Notes: a model not told the origin generated them from the sequence alone. Positions 18,662 to 27,717 are shown, counted from the first letter of the stretch. The stretch: DNA of 64,000 nucleotides from Verrucomicrobia bacterium SCGC AAA164-M04 (GCA_000383735.1 KB912124.1:24456-88455); one strand, 5' to 3'. Made by a program: numbers and translations.

Positions 18662-19390
18662 ATGGATCGCTTTTTTCTATCGCCTGACCAGTGGGATGAG
18701 AATCCCACCTTAAGGGGTGACGAGGCGCATCATTGTCTCAAGGTAATGCGAAAGCAGGTCGGGGATGAAATTGCTATTTTTGATGGGAATGGGAGGGAAG
18801 CTAGCGCTAGAGTTTGTGGGGTTTCCAAAAATGAATCCCGCCTAGAATTAATTGATACAAGAAATACTTCAACGGTGTTACCGCAGCTTGAGGTAGCGGT
18901 AGGGGTTCCCAAGGGAAAAAGTTTTGACCTTATTCTGCAGAAAGCGGTTGAGATGGGAGTGAATCGGATTCAACCACTGGTGAGTGATCAAGGGAATGTT
19001 CGATTTAAGACTGGCGAGGCTTTGGCGAAGCGGGATAAGTGGCAGAGGATATTGCTAGAGGCTTCTAAGCAGTGCGGGCAGAATCATCTGCCTGAGGTGA
19101 TGGTGCCCGCATTACTTGATAATTACTTAAGGAATATTGAACCGGGCGGCACTAGGATTGTTGGTGCCCTCACTTCAGAAACTAAAACACTGAAGGAAGT
19201 ACTCGATGGACTTGAGGTTCCCGAACGTGTGGTTTTGATGGTTGGGCCAGAGGGCGATTTCTCGGCAGGAGAATATGAAAGAATTTTTGAATCGGGATTT
19301 GTCCCGGTTGGTTTGGGTGAACTTGTTTTGCGGACTGAGACTGCTGTGGTTTGGATGGCTGCGGCAGTGCGCTTCCAATTCCAATCTTGA
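18662..19390 (+). CDS. rsmE: 16S rRNA m3U1498 methyltransferase RsmE
   Basis: 242 residues. RsmE methylates N3 of U1498 in 16S rRNA with S-adenosylmethionine. An N-terminal PUA-like domain contains GDEAHHCLKVMR. The SPOUT domain has KGKSFDLILQKAVEMGV, EASKQCGQN, the knot motif MVGPEGDFSAGEYE and the C-terminal LVLRTETA. It starts 8 bp after dnaJ and is probably part of the grpE-dnaJ unit. Length matches the family. Confidence 0.94.
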   Translation: MDRFFLSPDQWDENPTLRGDEAHHCLKVMRKQVGDEIAIFDGNGREASARVCGVSKNESRLELIDTRNTSTVLPQLEVAVGVPKGKSFDLILQKAVEMGVNRIQPLVSDQGNVRFKTGEALAKRDKWQRILLEASKQCGQNHLPEVMVPALLDNYLRNIEPGGTRIVGALTSETKTLKEVLDGLEVPERVVLMVGPEGDFSAGEYERIFESGFVPVGLGELVLRTETAVVWMAAAVRFQFQS

Positions 19391-19542
19391 ACTTTTTACT
19401 TCGTTCTATTTTTTGTTTTTTAGCTGCTTTGTCGCAATTCTCACTGTTCGTTTGGCTGGTTACCACCGGGTTACTCTGAGACATTCAAGATGTCCTGCTG
19501 AGAGTTTGGAGAGGCGGGAACCCTAGGTCGGGTTTGCTTGGG

Positions 19543-20568
19543 TTAGCGCTCAAGCTCTGAAGCTTTCGCGCTGAGGATCTTTCGGATGGGGGTGGCGATG
19601 GGGAGGTCTGAAAGTTCTGAAATGAAATGATATTCCTCATCTTCGAGGAGTTGGGGCGGTTTGGCGTGGTAAAGATATAATGTGACTTTGTAGTGGGTAA
19701 TAGTGTAGCGGTGTTGACTGAGGAAATCTAAATGGGCGCACTCCTCTGGTGAGCGAAGAGGAAGCTTCCAAAATCCTTTGCGACGAGAATCATGGCCTTT
19801 TGACAGGAGAATTCGGTTGTTCTCAGTCCAGAAAAAAGCGTGTTCATTAATTTGGACAAATTTCTTACGGGGCTTTTTGAGCGGAAGGGGACTAGGGTCA
19901 TTTGTCTGGCAAAAGCTTTGGACCGGACAGATAAGACAGGTCGGAGATTTGGAAGAACAAATGGTTTGGCCGAGTTCCATGAGGGCCGAATTGAATAGTC
20001 TAGCCTTTGATGGGGCTAGGAGTTCGCCAGCGGTCTTCCACATTACTTTTTGTCCTTCAGTAGAATCAACTTCTTTGTGGTAATCCAAGAGTCGTGAAAG
20101 GACCCGAGCGATATTGCCATCGACGATGGGAGCAGGGTGATCAAAGGCAAAGCTACTCACAGCTCCTGCAGTGTAGCGACCAACCCCAGGGAGGGTTTCG
20201 AGGGTTTCAGCGTCGGAGGGGAATTTACCTTCATAATCCTGCAAAATGGTCTGAGCTGCTTTTTGAAGATTGCGAACGCGATTGTAATAACCGAGCCCTT
20301 CCCAAGCTCGTAAAAGTTTTTCCTCTGAGGAAACAGAAATCGCCTCGATATTAGGAAACTTTTGTAAGAAGTTTTCGAAGCGGTGGTTGGCGATAACCGA
20401 GGCGACGGTGGTCTGCTGAAGCATGATTTCTGATACGAGGATCGGCCATGGATCAGTTGTTTCTCTCCATGGATAGGATTTAGCGTTTTCCTGAAACCAT
20501 TCGAGGATAGCATTCCGGAATTGGCGCTTATCTTTGAGCGGATGATATTGTGCGCTGGGTTTGTCCAT
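19543..20568 (-). CDS. mutY: A/G-specific adenine glycosylase MutY
   Basis: 341 residues. MutY removes adenine mispaired with 8-oxoguanine. The catalytic Glu lies in EIMLQQT (E47). The helix-hairpin-helix is LPGVGRYTAGAV, followed by the catalytic Asp region APIVDGNIARVLSR. A [4Fe-4S] cluster site follows with the C-x6-C-x2-C-x5-C spacing (CSSKSPTCLICPVQSFC). The C-terminal Nudix-like domain is present (RKGFWKLPL; RYTITHYKVTLY). Convergent with rsmE; the 152-bp gap between them holds no gene. Confidence 0.95.
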   Translation of the reverse strand: MDKPSAQYHPLKDKRQFRNAILEWFQENAKSYPWRETTDPWPILVSEIMLQQTTVASVIANHRFENFLQKFPNIEAISVSSEEKLLRAWEGLGYYNRVRNLQKAAQTILQDYEGKFPSDAETLETLPGVGRYTAGAVSSFAFDHPAPIVDGNIARVLSRLLDYHKEVDSTEGQKVMWKTAGELLAPSKARLFNSALMELGQTICSSKSPTCLICPVQSFCQTNDPSPLPLKKPRKKFVQINEHAFFWTENNRILLSKGHDSRRKGFWKLPLRSPEECAHLDFLSQHRYTITHYKVTLYLYHAKPPQLLEDEEYHFISELSDLPIATPIRKILSAKASELER

Positions 20569-20660
20569 GCTTCGTAAGAAGGTTAAGGATGAAGCTTATC
20601 TGAGCCAACGAAAATCCGGTATTGGGAATTTGGGGGAAGAGCGTTAGAGTCCCCTAGCGA

Positions 20661-21566
20661 ATGGGGAAAGTCACTTATACCTTGGCTCTGTCAGTTGAGC
20701 AGGTTGCGATCTTGAAGGACTGCTTGTCGATGGGCGGGTTTGACTTTCAGGAGAAGGAACACGCTATTTATTCGGCTAAAAGAGGGAAGCTTAATGTCAC
20801 GGTTTACCGGAAAGGGCCCAAAGTTTTGGTTCAAGGAAAAGAGACGGAGGAATTTGTGAAATTTGTTCTTGAGCCTGAAGTGGTCGGCGAGGCGCGTTTG
20901 GGCTATGAGGAGCATTGGCAGGCAGAGATGTTTGAACCTCACTTCGGAATCGACGAAAGCGGTAAGGGGGATTACTTTGGACCGCTTGTGGCAGCCGGGG
21001 TTTATACGAATTCCGAGATTACGCGCGCTCTCCTGAATGCTGGTATTATGGACAGTAAGAGAATCGGCTCGGGTAAGAGGATTCGGGAGCTGGCTAATAT
21101 AATTCGGGCTGAAGTTGGAAGTGGATACAAAGTGATTAGATGGGCTCCCGCGCGGTATAACTTGCTCTATGAAGAATATAATAACGTGAATCGTATGCTA
21201 GCAAGAGGGCACGCAACGGTAATTAAGGATTTATCAGTTAGGGTTCCATCCTGCGGTAGGGCTTTATCGGATCAATTCAGCAAAGCGCCATTAATCGCAA
21301 GAGAGCTAAAAAACCGGAGGGTAAGGCTAATCTTAGAAGAACGGACCAAAGCGGAAAATGATATCGCGGTAGCGGCCGGGTCGATTTTAGCTCGAGAAAG
21401 TTTTTTGGATTGGATGGATCGTGTTTCCGAAAAAGTAGGCTTGGAACTTCCGTTAGGGGCTAGTCCTGCCGTCAAAGAAGTTGCGCGTAAATTTATACGG
21501 AAATTCGGTAAAGAAAAGTTGGCGGAAGTTGTAAAGCTACATTTCAGAACGACTGAGAGTGTATGA
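20661..21566 (+). CDS. rnhC: Ribonuclease HIII
   Basis: 301 residues. RNase HIII cleaves RNA in RNA-DNA hybrids. An N-terminal TBP-like substrate-binding domain occupies about 1-88, and the catalytic domain begins at FGIDESGKGDYFGPLV with D98-E99, the form that separates HIII from HII. The next acidic residue is D131 in DSKRIGS, and a late Asp lies in KAENDIAVAAGSILARE. Length is normal for HIII. Divergent from mutY with a 92-bp gap. Confidence 0.93.
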   Translation: MGKVTYTLALSVEQVAILKDCLSMGGFDFQEKEHAIYSAKRGKLNVTVYRKGPKVLVQGKETEEFVKFVLEPEVVGEARLGYEEHWQAEMFEPHFGIDESGKGDYFGPLVAAGVYTNSEITRALLNAGIMDSKRIGSGKRIRELANIIRAEVGSGYKVIRWAPARYNLLYEEYNNVNRMLARGHATVIKDLSVRVPSCGRALSDQFSKAPLIARELKNRRVRLILEERTKAENDIAVAAGSILARESFLDWMDRVSEKVGLELPLGASPAVKEVARKFIRKFGKEKLAEVVKLHFRTTESV

Positions 21567-21609
21567 TCAGTGTAATCACCAAAAAATATATTAGTTTTCC
21601 AAAATTTTT

Positions 21610-21645
21610 TTGACAGATCATCTTAGGTTAGGGTCGTAAGATGGC
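21610..21645 (+). promoter_or_regulatory. Possible promoter of the HU-like gene
   Basis: A consensus -35 hexamer TTGACA (21610-21615) follows an AT-rich stretch, 48 bp before the HU-like start. The best -10-like hexamer (TAAGAT, 21637-21642) is 21 bp away, longer than the usual 17, so the exact promoter is uncertain. Confidence 0.35.
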
Positions 21646-21662
21646 GGTATTCTCCCCAGATT

Positions 21663-21983
21663 ATGGCAAACTTTACCAAAAAAGAAATTATTCAAGAAGT
21701 AAGCGACGAGTTAGGAGTCACTCAGGCTCTCTCTTCAAAAATGCTGCACCTCGTCGTTGATATTGTTTCGCGCGAGTTGGCCGCAGCAAATAGCGTCGTG
21801 ATCCGCGATTTTGGAACCTTTGAAACTAGGATCGCCAAGGGAAGGCCCGGGCGAAATCCTAAAGATCCTTCTAAAACGATCAAAATTCCCGACCGCGCCG
21901 TGGTTAAGTTTCAGGTTGGAAAGGCTCTTAAAGAAAAAGTCGCTCGGACGTTGCCGGAGATCAAGGCCAGGGATGTGGATTAG
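21663..21983 (+). CDS. HU/IHF-family DNA-binding protein
   Basis: 106 residues. This small nucleoid protein bends DNA. It has the usual opening FTKKEIIQEVSDELGVTQ, a dimerisation helix, the beta-arm GRNPKDPSKTIKIPDR and a C-terminal VKFQVGKALKEKV. The arm has an IHF-like look, but the GRNP motif is common to both HU and IHF. Preceded by an AT-rich region with a good -35 box. It is followed after one base by the rlpA lipoprotein gene. Confidence 0.93.
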   Translation: MANFTKKEIIQEVSDELGVTQALSSKMLHLVVDIVSRELAAANSVVIRDFGTFETRIAKGRPGRNPKDPSKTIKIPDRAVVKFQVGKALKEKVARTLPEIKARDVD

Positions 21984-21984
21984 G

Positions 21985-22500
21985 ATGAGGTTGCCTTTAG
22001 GATTGGCTTTCGTTGCTTTGCCTACGGCCTTGCTTCTCGTTTCATGTGGGACTCCTAATTACAAAGGTTATCAAACTCGGGGTTACAGTATCCGGGGGCA
22101 GCATTATCAACCATTGAGTGTTGAGAGTGCTCTCCACTACTCCGAGGAGGGAATTGCCTCGTGGTATGATGAGAGTAGCTTTTTTGGCTTCAAACGTGGG
22201 AACACCTCTCTCGGAGAGCGGGTGGGGCGTTTGGATATATCAGGCGCTCACAAAACACTTCCGATTCCTTGCCGTGTGAAAGTGACTAATCTTTCGAATG
22301 GGAAAGTTCTGAATATACGCCTCAACGACCGGGGGCCTTTCATTGTGGGCCGAATTATCGACGTGACACCCAGGGCAGCCTCTAAACTTGGTTTTAAGGA
22401 AGATGGGCTGACCCAAGTAAGGGTAGAGGTCTTGAGTGTTGGCGATGGACAGTATCAGCGAAAGGCGCCTGGCCGAAAATTCTGGTTCTGGCCATTTTAG
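21985..22500 (+). CDS. rlpA: RlpA-like lipoprotein (double-psi beta-barrel)
   Basis: 171 residues from the ATG at 21985; an ATG at 21973 overlapping the HU gene is possible. A lipoprotein signal ends in LLLVSC, with the lipid-bearing Cys at 21. The double-psi beta-barrel domain has GIASWYDESSFFG, the core HKTLPIPCRVKVTNL and LNDRGPFIVGRIIDVTPRAA, the RlpA pattern. RlpA proteins bind or cleave peptidoglycan lacking stem peptides at the septum; activity here is not shown. There is no SPOR domain. One base separates it from the HU stop. Confidence 0.9.
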   Translation: MRLPLGLAFVALPTALLLVSCGTPNYKGYQTRGYSIRGQHYQPLSVESALHYSEEGIASWYDESSFFGFKRGNTSLGERVGRLDISGAHKTLPIPCRVKVTNLSNGKVLNIRLNDRGPFIVGRIIDVTPRAASKLGFKEDGLTQVRVEVLSVGDGQYQRKAPGRKFWFWPF

Positions 22501-22543
22501 GCATTTCACCTTTTAGCAAAGCCTTGCTTGAGCTTGGTGCGGG

Positions 22544-24529
22544 TTGAATCCATTCTTCCCCCGCATGCTTCGCTCTTTGATGACGATCTCCGGGTTCACC
22601 CTGATGAGCCGGATCTTGGGCGTGATGCGTGACATCCTGATTGCGCGATTTTTGGGGACTGGAATGGTGGCGGATGCCTTTTTTGCAGCCTTTCGTTTTC
22701 CAAACATGTTTCGCCGGATTTTCGGCGAAGGCGCCTTCAATGCGGCTTTCATCCCTTTGTTCGGGAAAAGGGTTACGAGGGACGGGTGTAATTCAGCAAT
22801 GCAGTTTGCCAATAATGCTTTCACGATTTTGTTCGGGAGCCTTGGGTTGCTAACTCTTTTGGCGATTCCCCTGATGGCCGCGATTATGCTTGTGGTAGTG
22901 CCTGGTTTTTTGCCTAAGACTGAAGAAAACCTTGGCAGTGAGGCGATAGAGTTTCGAATTCCTTTGCGGGGTGCCAAAGCGGTTTATTTACAGACGAAAG
23001 AGGGTGAAGCCAGTTTTGAAAACCTAAGTGTAGTTAAACGTGGTAATCCTGCTTTCATTAACGTTTTCGGTGAGGTTTTCGGTGGAGAGGTCAAGGCAGA
23101 AGGCGAAGAGGTTGAGCTGGCGTCGGTTATTTTAGAGAGCTTCAAAAGGGACGGAGAGGTCGAGTTTAAGAATACTGATACCGAGGAAGATAAAAAAATA
23201 AAAATAGAGGCAGCTCGAGATCAGATATTTAAAGATGGAGACTGGCTTGTGAATGATGGTGGGCTTCTGCGGATCCCTCTTCCTCCGGATCACGATTATG
23301 CGGTGTTTAAGGGGATGGCCTCGGGAGGCGGAGAGCTTGCGATCTACAATAATGATCCAGGTGCTTATGATCTAACGGTCAAACTATCACAAATCACTTT
23401 TGTTTATCTGCTTTGTATGGCGCTGGTGGCGCATCTTAGCGGAGTGTTGACGACCTTGAAAAAGTTTGCGGCCCCCGCTTTTTCTCCCGTTATCTTGAAC
23501 TTGGTTTTTCTTTGTGGATTGCTGGGGCTAGTGCAATTTGTGGAGTGGCGAGGAGTCGCCTTGGCAGGCTGTGTAGCTCTCGCAGGTTTTTTGCAGTTGG
23601 GTGTGCTTTGGTGGGTCTGTTTTCGAGCGGGTTTGCCTGTGGTTTTTAAAAAACCAGTTTTTGATTCTAGCTTTAAGAGGCTTTTGGTCCTGATGGGACC
23701 CGGCGTGATAGCAGCTGGAATCCAGCAGATCAATTTATTGGTCGGAGGGATTGTGGCTTCGTTCCAACAGGGGGCGATTTCTTACATCTACTATGCGGAC
23801 CGAATCTATCAACTGCCGCTTGGGATGATCGGAATTGCATTCGGGATGGTGTTGTTACCAGAAATCACAAGATTGCTTCATAGTGGTAAGGAAGGTGAAG
23901 CGCGCGCGACTATGGTGAGTGGGCTAGAGTTGGCTATGATTGTGACCGTGCCAGCGGCGATTGCTTTGATGGTGATTCCGCAAGAAATCATCTCGGTCAT
24001 TTTTGAGAGGGGAACATTTACCTCTTCGGATTCCTTTCAAACCGGTCGGGCGCTAGGAGCTTTCGCGATAGGATTACCGGGGTATGTCTTGATCAAAGTA
24101 CTGCAGCCGGGATACTTCGCGCGGGAGAATACTAAGTCTCCGATGTGGATGGCTGGGATTACGGTAATTGTGAATATTGTATTCAGCTTGGTTCTTTTCC
24201 CCTTCTTTGGGCATGTTGGGATCGCGATTGCGACCTCGATCGCGGCTTGGGTAAATGTAGTTTTACTTTGGATTGGTTTGCGGGAATTTGTGACCTTAAG
24301 TGTAGAGAATTGGCGTCGGCTTCGGGGGATGGTGATTGCTAGTCTGGTGATGGCTGTCGGATTGTTGGGGGCGAAGGCGCTGATGGCTGGCTGGATTGAT
24401 GCAGGTCCATGGGCGAAAGCGATTTCGACGGCAATCTTAGTGGGCTTTGGAGCAACTATTTACGGGGTCGGGGTGCTCTGGTTAAGAGTGACTAGCTTCT
24501 CGGAGCTCAGGTCCGCTTTTCGGAAATAA
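22544..24529 (+). CDS. murJ: Lipid II flippase MurJ with large periplasmic insert
   Basis: 661 residues from a TTG start (an ATG at 22565 is the alternative), against about 510-530 for typical MurJ. MurJ moves lipid II across the inner membrane. The N-terminus is canonical: MSRILGVMRDILIARFLGTG, ADAFFAAFRFPNMFRRIFGEGAFNAAFIP. After TM3 and VVPGFLPKT, where a short loop normally leads to TM4, about 145 extra hydrophilic residues (22921-23360) appear, before LSQITFVYLLCMALVAHLSGVL resumes the family pattern. Later segments are normal (PLGMIGIAFGMVLLPEITR; FERGTF). The insert should lie on the periplasmic side. It follows rlpA by 43 bp. Confidence 0.92.
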   Translation: MNPFFPRMLRSLMTISGFTLMSRILGVMRDILIARFLGTGMVADAFFAAFRFPNMFRRIFGEGAFNAAFIPLFGKRVTRDGCNSAMQFANNAFTILFGSLGLLTLLAIPLMAAIMLVVVPGFLPKTEENLGSEAIEFRIPLRGAKAVYLQTKEGEASFENLSVVKRGNPAFINVFGEVFGGEVKAEGEEVELASVILESFKRDGEVEFKNTDTEEDKKIKIEAARDQIFKDGDWLVNDGGLLRIPLPPDHDYAVFKGMASGGGELAIYNNDPGAYDLTVKLSQITFVYLLCMALVAHLSGVLTTLKKFAAPAFSPVILNLVFLCGLLGLVQFVEWRGVALAGCVALAGFLQLGVLWWVCFRAGLPVVFKKPVFDSSFKRLLVLMGPGVIAAGIQQINLLVGGIVASFQQGAISYIYYADRIYQLPLGMIGIAFGMVLLPEITRLLHSGKEGEARATMVSGLELAMIVTVPAAIALMVIPQEIISVIFERGTFTSSDSFQTGRALGAFAIGLPGYVLIKVLQPGYFARENTKSPMWMAGITVIVNIVFSLVLFPFFGHVGIAIATSIAAWVNVVLLWIGLREFVTLSVENWRRLRGMVIASLVMAVGLLGAKALMAGWIDAGPWAKAISTAILVGFGATIYGVGVLWLRVTSFSELRSAFRK

Positions 24530-24581
24530 CGATCTCTGATGATCGTTTGCACCCATAGAGAAAGGGGTTAACATCCCATTA

Positions 24582-25205
24582 ATGAACATGGGAACACTGC
24601 TTCGAGGCGCGATCGTGTTAGGTTTAATCTGGGCTGCGGTTTGGGGGATGACGAGCTGGAGCGGTGCTAGGAAAGCGACTCCGGAAAAGGTGTCAGGTAT
24701 GATCGGACAGGCCGAGTTTGAGGATTGGTCAGTTGAAGAAATGACAAGCTACTCGGAGTCTAGAAGGGAGCAGCGGATAGATAGTATCGATGAAATAGCC
24801 GAAACCCTCAACCGACTTGATTTGAGGCAGCGGAAGCAGCTCGACGAGCAGGGGAAGGTTATTGAGATGTTTTTCCGCTTTTCCAAGGAGGAGAAGCTTC
24901 ACTTTGTCGATTTGATTTTTAACGAGAATATGGAGAGGCTCATGAAATCATTCGACGAGATGCCTTCCGAAGAGCGTCAGAAAATGGTGGAGAGATCTGT
25001 TCAGGATATGACCGATGGAAAGGGTGCTGAGGCCCTTGCTCGCTTGAAGGAAGAAGATCCTGAGATTTTAAACGTGGTGATTAGCAAAGGGTTTAGTTCC
25101 TATTACCAGAGCGCTTCCGCCGATATTAAGATGTCGCTACTCCCTTTTATGGATGCTGTTGGTGAGATTGTACAGGGCTTTGCTAAGCCAAAGGTAGGGC
25201 TATGA
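24582..25205 (+). CDS. Unknown membrane-anchored helical protein
   Basis: 207 residues, not recognised. One membrane segment near the N-terminus (about 7-24, RGAIVLGLIWAAVWGM) is followed by a soluble, strongly charged and mainly helical region with many Glu, Arg and Met residues (LRQRKQLDEQGKVIEMFF; DEMPSEERQKMVERSV). No catalytic motif was seen. The stop overlaps the start of the pseudopilin gene by four bases (ATGA), so the two are translationally coupled; a shared envelope function is inferred. It starts 52 bp after murJ. Confidence 0.75.
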   Translation: MNMGTLLRGAIVLGLIWAAVWGMTSWSGARKATPEKVSGMIGQAEFEDWSVEEMTSYSESRREQRIDSIDEIAETLNRLDLRQRKQLDEQGKVIEMFFRFSKEEKLHFVDLIFNENMERLMKSFDEMPSEERQKMVERSVQDMTDGKGAEALARLKEEDPEILNVVISKGFSSYYQSASADIKMSLLPFMDAVGEIVQGFAKPKVGL

Positions 25206-25714
25206 GGCGTGGTTTTACGGTGACAGAGCTGGTAGTGGTGGTGGGAATCATGATTGCTCTCGCAGGTATTGGGATACCCATTTTCAGTGGGATGAAATCA
25301 ACCGCCCAATCGGCGAAATGCATCACAAGACTTAGAGGTTTGGGCACTGCTCTTGAGAGTTACCTTGCTGAAAATGGCAATTTTTTCCCGAGGATCAAAA
25401 TGGGGAGGAAATCCCATTCTGGCGGGAATAACGTTCTTGAAGAAGTCCTTAGCCCCTATGTGGATGGGCCTGAGGTTTTTCAATGTCCGGCTGACCACGA
25501 GGATTATCGGACGACTGGGTCGAGCTATTTTTGGAATCACCGTGCCAGTGGTTTGAAACGGACTAGGGTGCTTATGATGGGAATGTCGCGCGGGAGTTCA
25601 AAGATTCCCCTAATTCATGACAAGGAGGCATATCATGGAGATGAAAATGGTACGAATTTCCTTTTTCTTGATCTATCAGCGGGGAAGGATTTGGATTTCG
25701 ACGTAAAAAACTGA
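25202..25714 (+). CDS. Type II secretion-like pseudopilin
   Basis: 170 residues. A prepilin peptidase site lies at G4/F5 (MRRG/FTVTEL), with Glu at position +5 of the mature protein, followed by a hydrophobic helix (VVVVGIMIALAGIGIPIF). The body resembles the pseudopilins common in Planctomycetes/Verrucomicrobia/Lentisphaerae: GLGTALESYLAENGNFFP, VFQCPADHE and late NGTNFLFLDLSAG. It overlaps the upstream unknown gene by four bases, and the ABC ATPase gene begins directly after its stop. Nothing in the sequence tells whether it joins the GspE/GspF machine at 56-61 kb or works with the adjacent transporter. Confidence 0.88.
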   Translation: MRRGFTVTELVVVVGIMIALAGIGIPIFSGMKSTAQSAKCITRLRGLGTALESYLAENGNFFPRIKMGRKSHSGGNNVLEEVLSPYVDGPEVFQCPADHEDYRTTGSSYFWNHRASGLKRTRVLMMGMSRGSSKIPLIHDKEAYHGDENGTNFLFLDLSAGKDLDFDVKN

Positions 25715-26608
25715 ATGATGCTGAAGGTTCAAAATCTCACTAAAAAGTTTGCAGGAAAGAATGCCTTGAGGGGAGTCTCTTTTGAAGTCAAGCGTGGTGA
25801 AATCTATGGCCTGCTCGGACATAATGGCGCAGGAAAAAGTACTACGCTTGGAATTATTCTTAGTATGGTGGCCGCTGAAAGTGGAGAGGTTTTTATTGGT
25901 GGTGTTTCGGTTTTGAAAAAACCGCAAGAAGCACTCTGTAAGGTGGGGTCAATTTTTGAGGCCCCAGCATTCTACGATTACATGAGTGGTTGGGATAATC
26001 TCAAAGTGTTGGTGGGTTTGAGCGGACGCTTCGAAAAAGAGGCGGCGATGGACGTAGTTGAACGGGTGGATTTAACCGATCGCATTCATTCGAAGGTTGG
26101 GGCCTATAGTCATGGGATGAGACAGCGTCTAGCTCTTGCTCAGGCCTTACTTCCTGAGCCGGAAATTCTTTTGTTGGACGAACCGACTGATGGGCTTGAT
26201 CCTGAGGGGATCAAGTGGTTTCGAGATTTCATTTTAGGGCTTCGAAAAGAGCGGGGGATGACTGTTCTTTTTAACTCACACCTTTTATCCGAAGTGGAGC
26301 AAATGTGCGATCGGGTTGCAATTATTCGGGCCGGCGAATTGGTTTACGAAGGAGCTGTAGATGAGCTCCGGGACGATCGGCCGGGGGTTAGATTACAAGC
26401 AAAGCCATCTAAAATTCTTAGAGGCGTAGTCTGTGATTTCGGAGGGCAAAAGCTTGGCGAGGATCGGTGGGTTTTCCCCGAGGGGACTGAGATCGCTGAC
26501 GTGGTGCGTTCCTTGATTGAACGCGGCGCAGAAGTCAGTGAGGTGACGCCGGTCAAGCGATCACTAGAAGATGTCTATTTGGAACATAGTAGTTTGTGTA
26601 AGCCATGA
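25715..26608 (+). CDS. ABC transporter ATP-binding protein
   Basis: 297 residues. Walker A is GHNGAGKST (35-43), the signature region is YSHGMRQRLALAQAL, Walker B is ILLLDEPTDGLDP, and the switch His lies in FNSHLLSEVEQMCDR. The sequence is of the CcmA/NatA/DRA type that pairs with ABC-2 permeases. A C-terminal extension (about 220-297) is typical of this class. It starts right after the pseudopilin stop, and its own stop overlaps the permease start by four bases. The substrate is unknown. Confidence 0.93.
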   Translation: MMLKVQNLTKKFAGKNALRGVSFEVKRGEIYGLLGHNGAGKSTTLGIILSMVAAESGEVFIGGVSVLKKPQEALCKVGSIFEAPAFYDYMSGWDNLKVLVGLSGRFEKEAAMDVVERVDLTDRIHSKVGAYSHGMRQRLALAQALLPEPEILLLDEPTDGLDPEGIKWFRDFILGLRKERGMTVLFNSHLLSEVEQMCDRVAIIRAGELVYEGAVDELRDDRPGVRLQAKPSKILRGVVCDFGGQKLGEDRWVFPEGTEIADVVRSLIERGAEVSEVTPVKRSLEDVYLEHSSLCKP

Positions 26609-27450
26609 TGTTCCTTCGACAATTACAAGGTGAGCTTAAGAAGCTTTTTGCCCGCAAGCGGACTTACATTGGATATGTTGTGTTTTTGATCTTTGAAGCA
26701 TTACTTCTCTCTCTGTGGATCTATGTCGGGCGTGAGCAATTTGAGGATTTGGCGAAACGAAACTTCATCCCGGTTGAGCTTCTTTCATCATCATTGACGG
26801 CAACTTATTGGATTATGGGATTCAGTATGTTTTTGCTCGGTTCAATTTATTTCGCATTAGTTGCTGGTGATATTGTCGCGAAAGAAACGGAGGATGGTAA
26901 CATGCGGATGGTGTTATCGCGTCCAGTGTCTCGGTTGCGAATTTTAATTCTTAAATACTGTGCCGTCATTATTTACACGGTGACCTTTGTAATCTTTGTG
27001 GGGTTAACCGGATATGGAATGGCTCTCTTTGCTATGGGAAGCGAAGGTGGGTTGTTCGTCTGGAATCCCGAGATGTACATTCTGGCGGTCTATCCCGATC
27101 GCGATGAAGCATTCCAGCGGCTTTTTACCGGGGCCTGCTTCATGGGTTTGAGCATGTGTGTAGTAACCTCTCTAGGCTTCTTTTTTTCCTGCCTAAAAAT
27201 CAAGCCAGCTGCTGCTTCCGTGATGGCCTTGAGTGTGTTCTTTATTGATTTCGTTTTGCAGAACATCCCCTTTTTAGCCAACCATAAAGATGTCTTTATC
27301 ACCTTCCGAATGGCGAACTGGATTTACGTTCTTCAGGAAAATGTTCCTTGGGAACGAATTGTGGAGAGTTATTCGATTTTGATGGGCCTTTGCGTAACTC
27401 TTTTTATTCTGGGCTGGATGGTGTTTCAATCGCGGGATTTTAAGACCTAG
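26605..27450 (+). CDS. ABC-2 type permease
   Basis: 281 residues with about six membrane segments. It opens with a short amphipathic region (LQGELKKLFARKRTYIGYVVFLIFEALLLS) typical of ABC-2 permeases. GDIVAKETEDGNMRMVLSRPVSRLRILILK is the usual cytosolic coupling segment. The final segment is ILMGLCVTLFILGWMVFQSRDF. It overlaps the ATPase gene by four bases, so the pair forms one transporter. The direction and cargo cannot be predicted. Confidence 0.92.
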   Translation: MMFLRQLQGELKKLFARKRTYIGYVVFLIFEALLLSLWIYVGREQFEDLAKRNFIPVELLSSSLTATYWIMGFSMFLLGSIYFALVAGDIVAKETEDGNMRMVLSRPVSRLRILILKYCAVIIYTVTFVIFVGLTGYGMALFAMGSEGGLFVWNPEMYILAVYPDRDEAFQRLFTGACFMGLSMCVVTSLGFFFSCLKIKPAAASVMALSVFFIDFVLQNIPFLANHKDVFITFRMANWIYVLQENVPWERIVESYSILMGLCVTLFILGWMVFQSRDFKT

Positions 27451-27481
27451 AACGATTTTCTTGGGGGGTGCAAATCGTTTT
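27451..27481 (+). terminator. Possible terminator after the ABC permease
   Basis: An 8-bp inverted repeat AACGATTT/AAATCGTT with a 13-nt loop directly follows the permease stop and ends in four T. The rest of the gap to 27717 shows no gene. Confidence 0.45.
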
Positions 27482-27717
27482 GGTGGCAACTGCAGTTTGG
27501 GATAAATAGCGTGGGGGTAGACGATCGGCTCATGAGCTTGTTTTAGACATCTGCCGTTAATGAGACCAATTTGGTAGGGAATAGATGTAGATCGGGGATC
27601 CTAAACTGAAAATTGTGAGGATTCTTCCCCTAATGACCGAGAAGTTCAGGCAGCTTCTATTCCGGAGATTTCTTAGGTCAGTTGGTCGGAGGCTATCTCC
27701 TAGCGGGCTAAGGGGTT

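Noticed and set aside
21811..21984. Longer N-terminus for RlpA inside the HU gene
   Set aside because: It would overlap HU by most of its length and precede a clean lipoprotein signal that begins at 21985.
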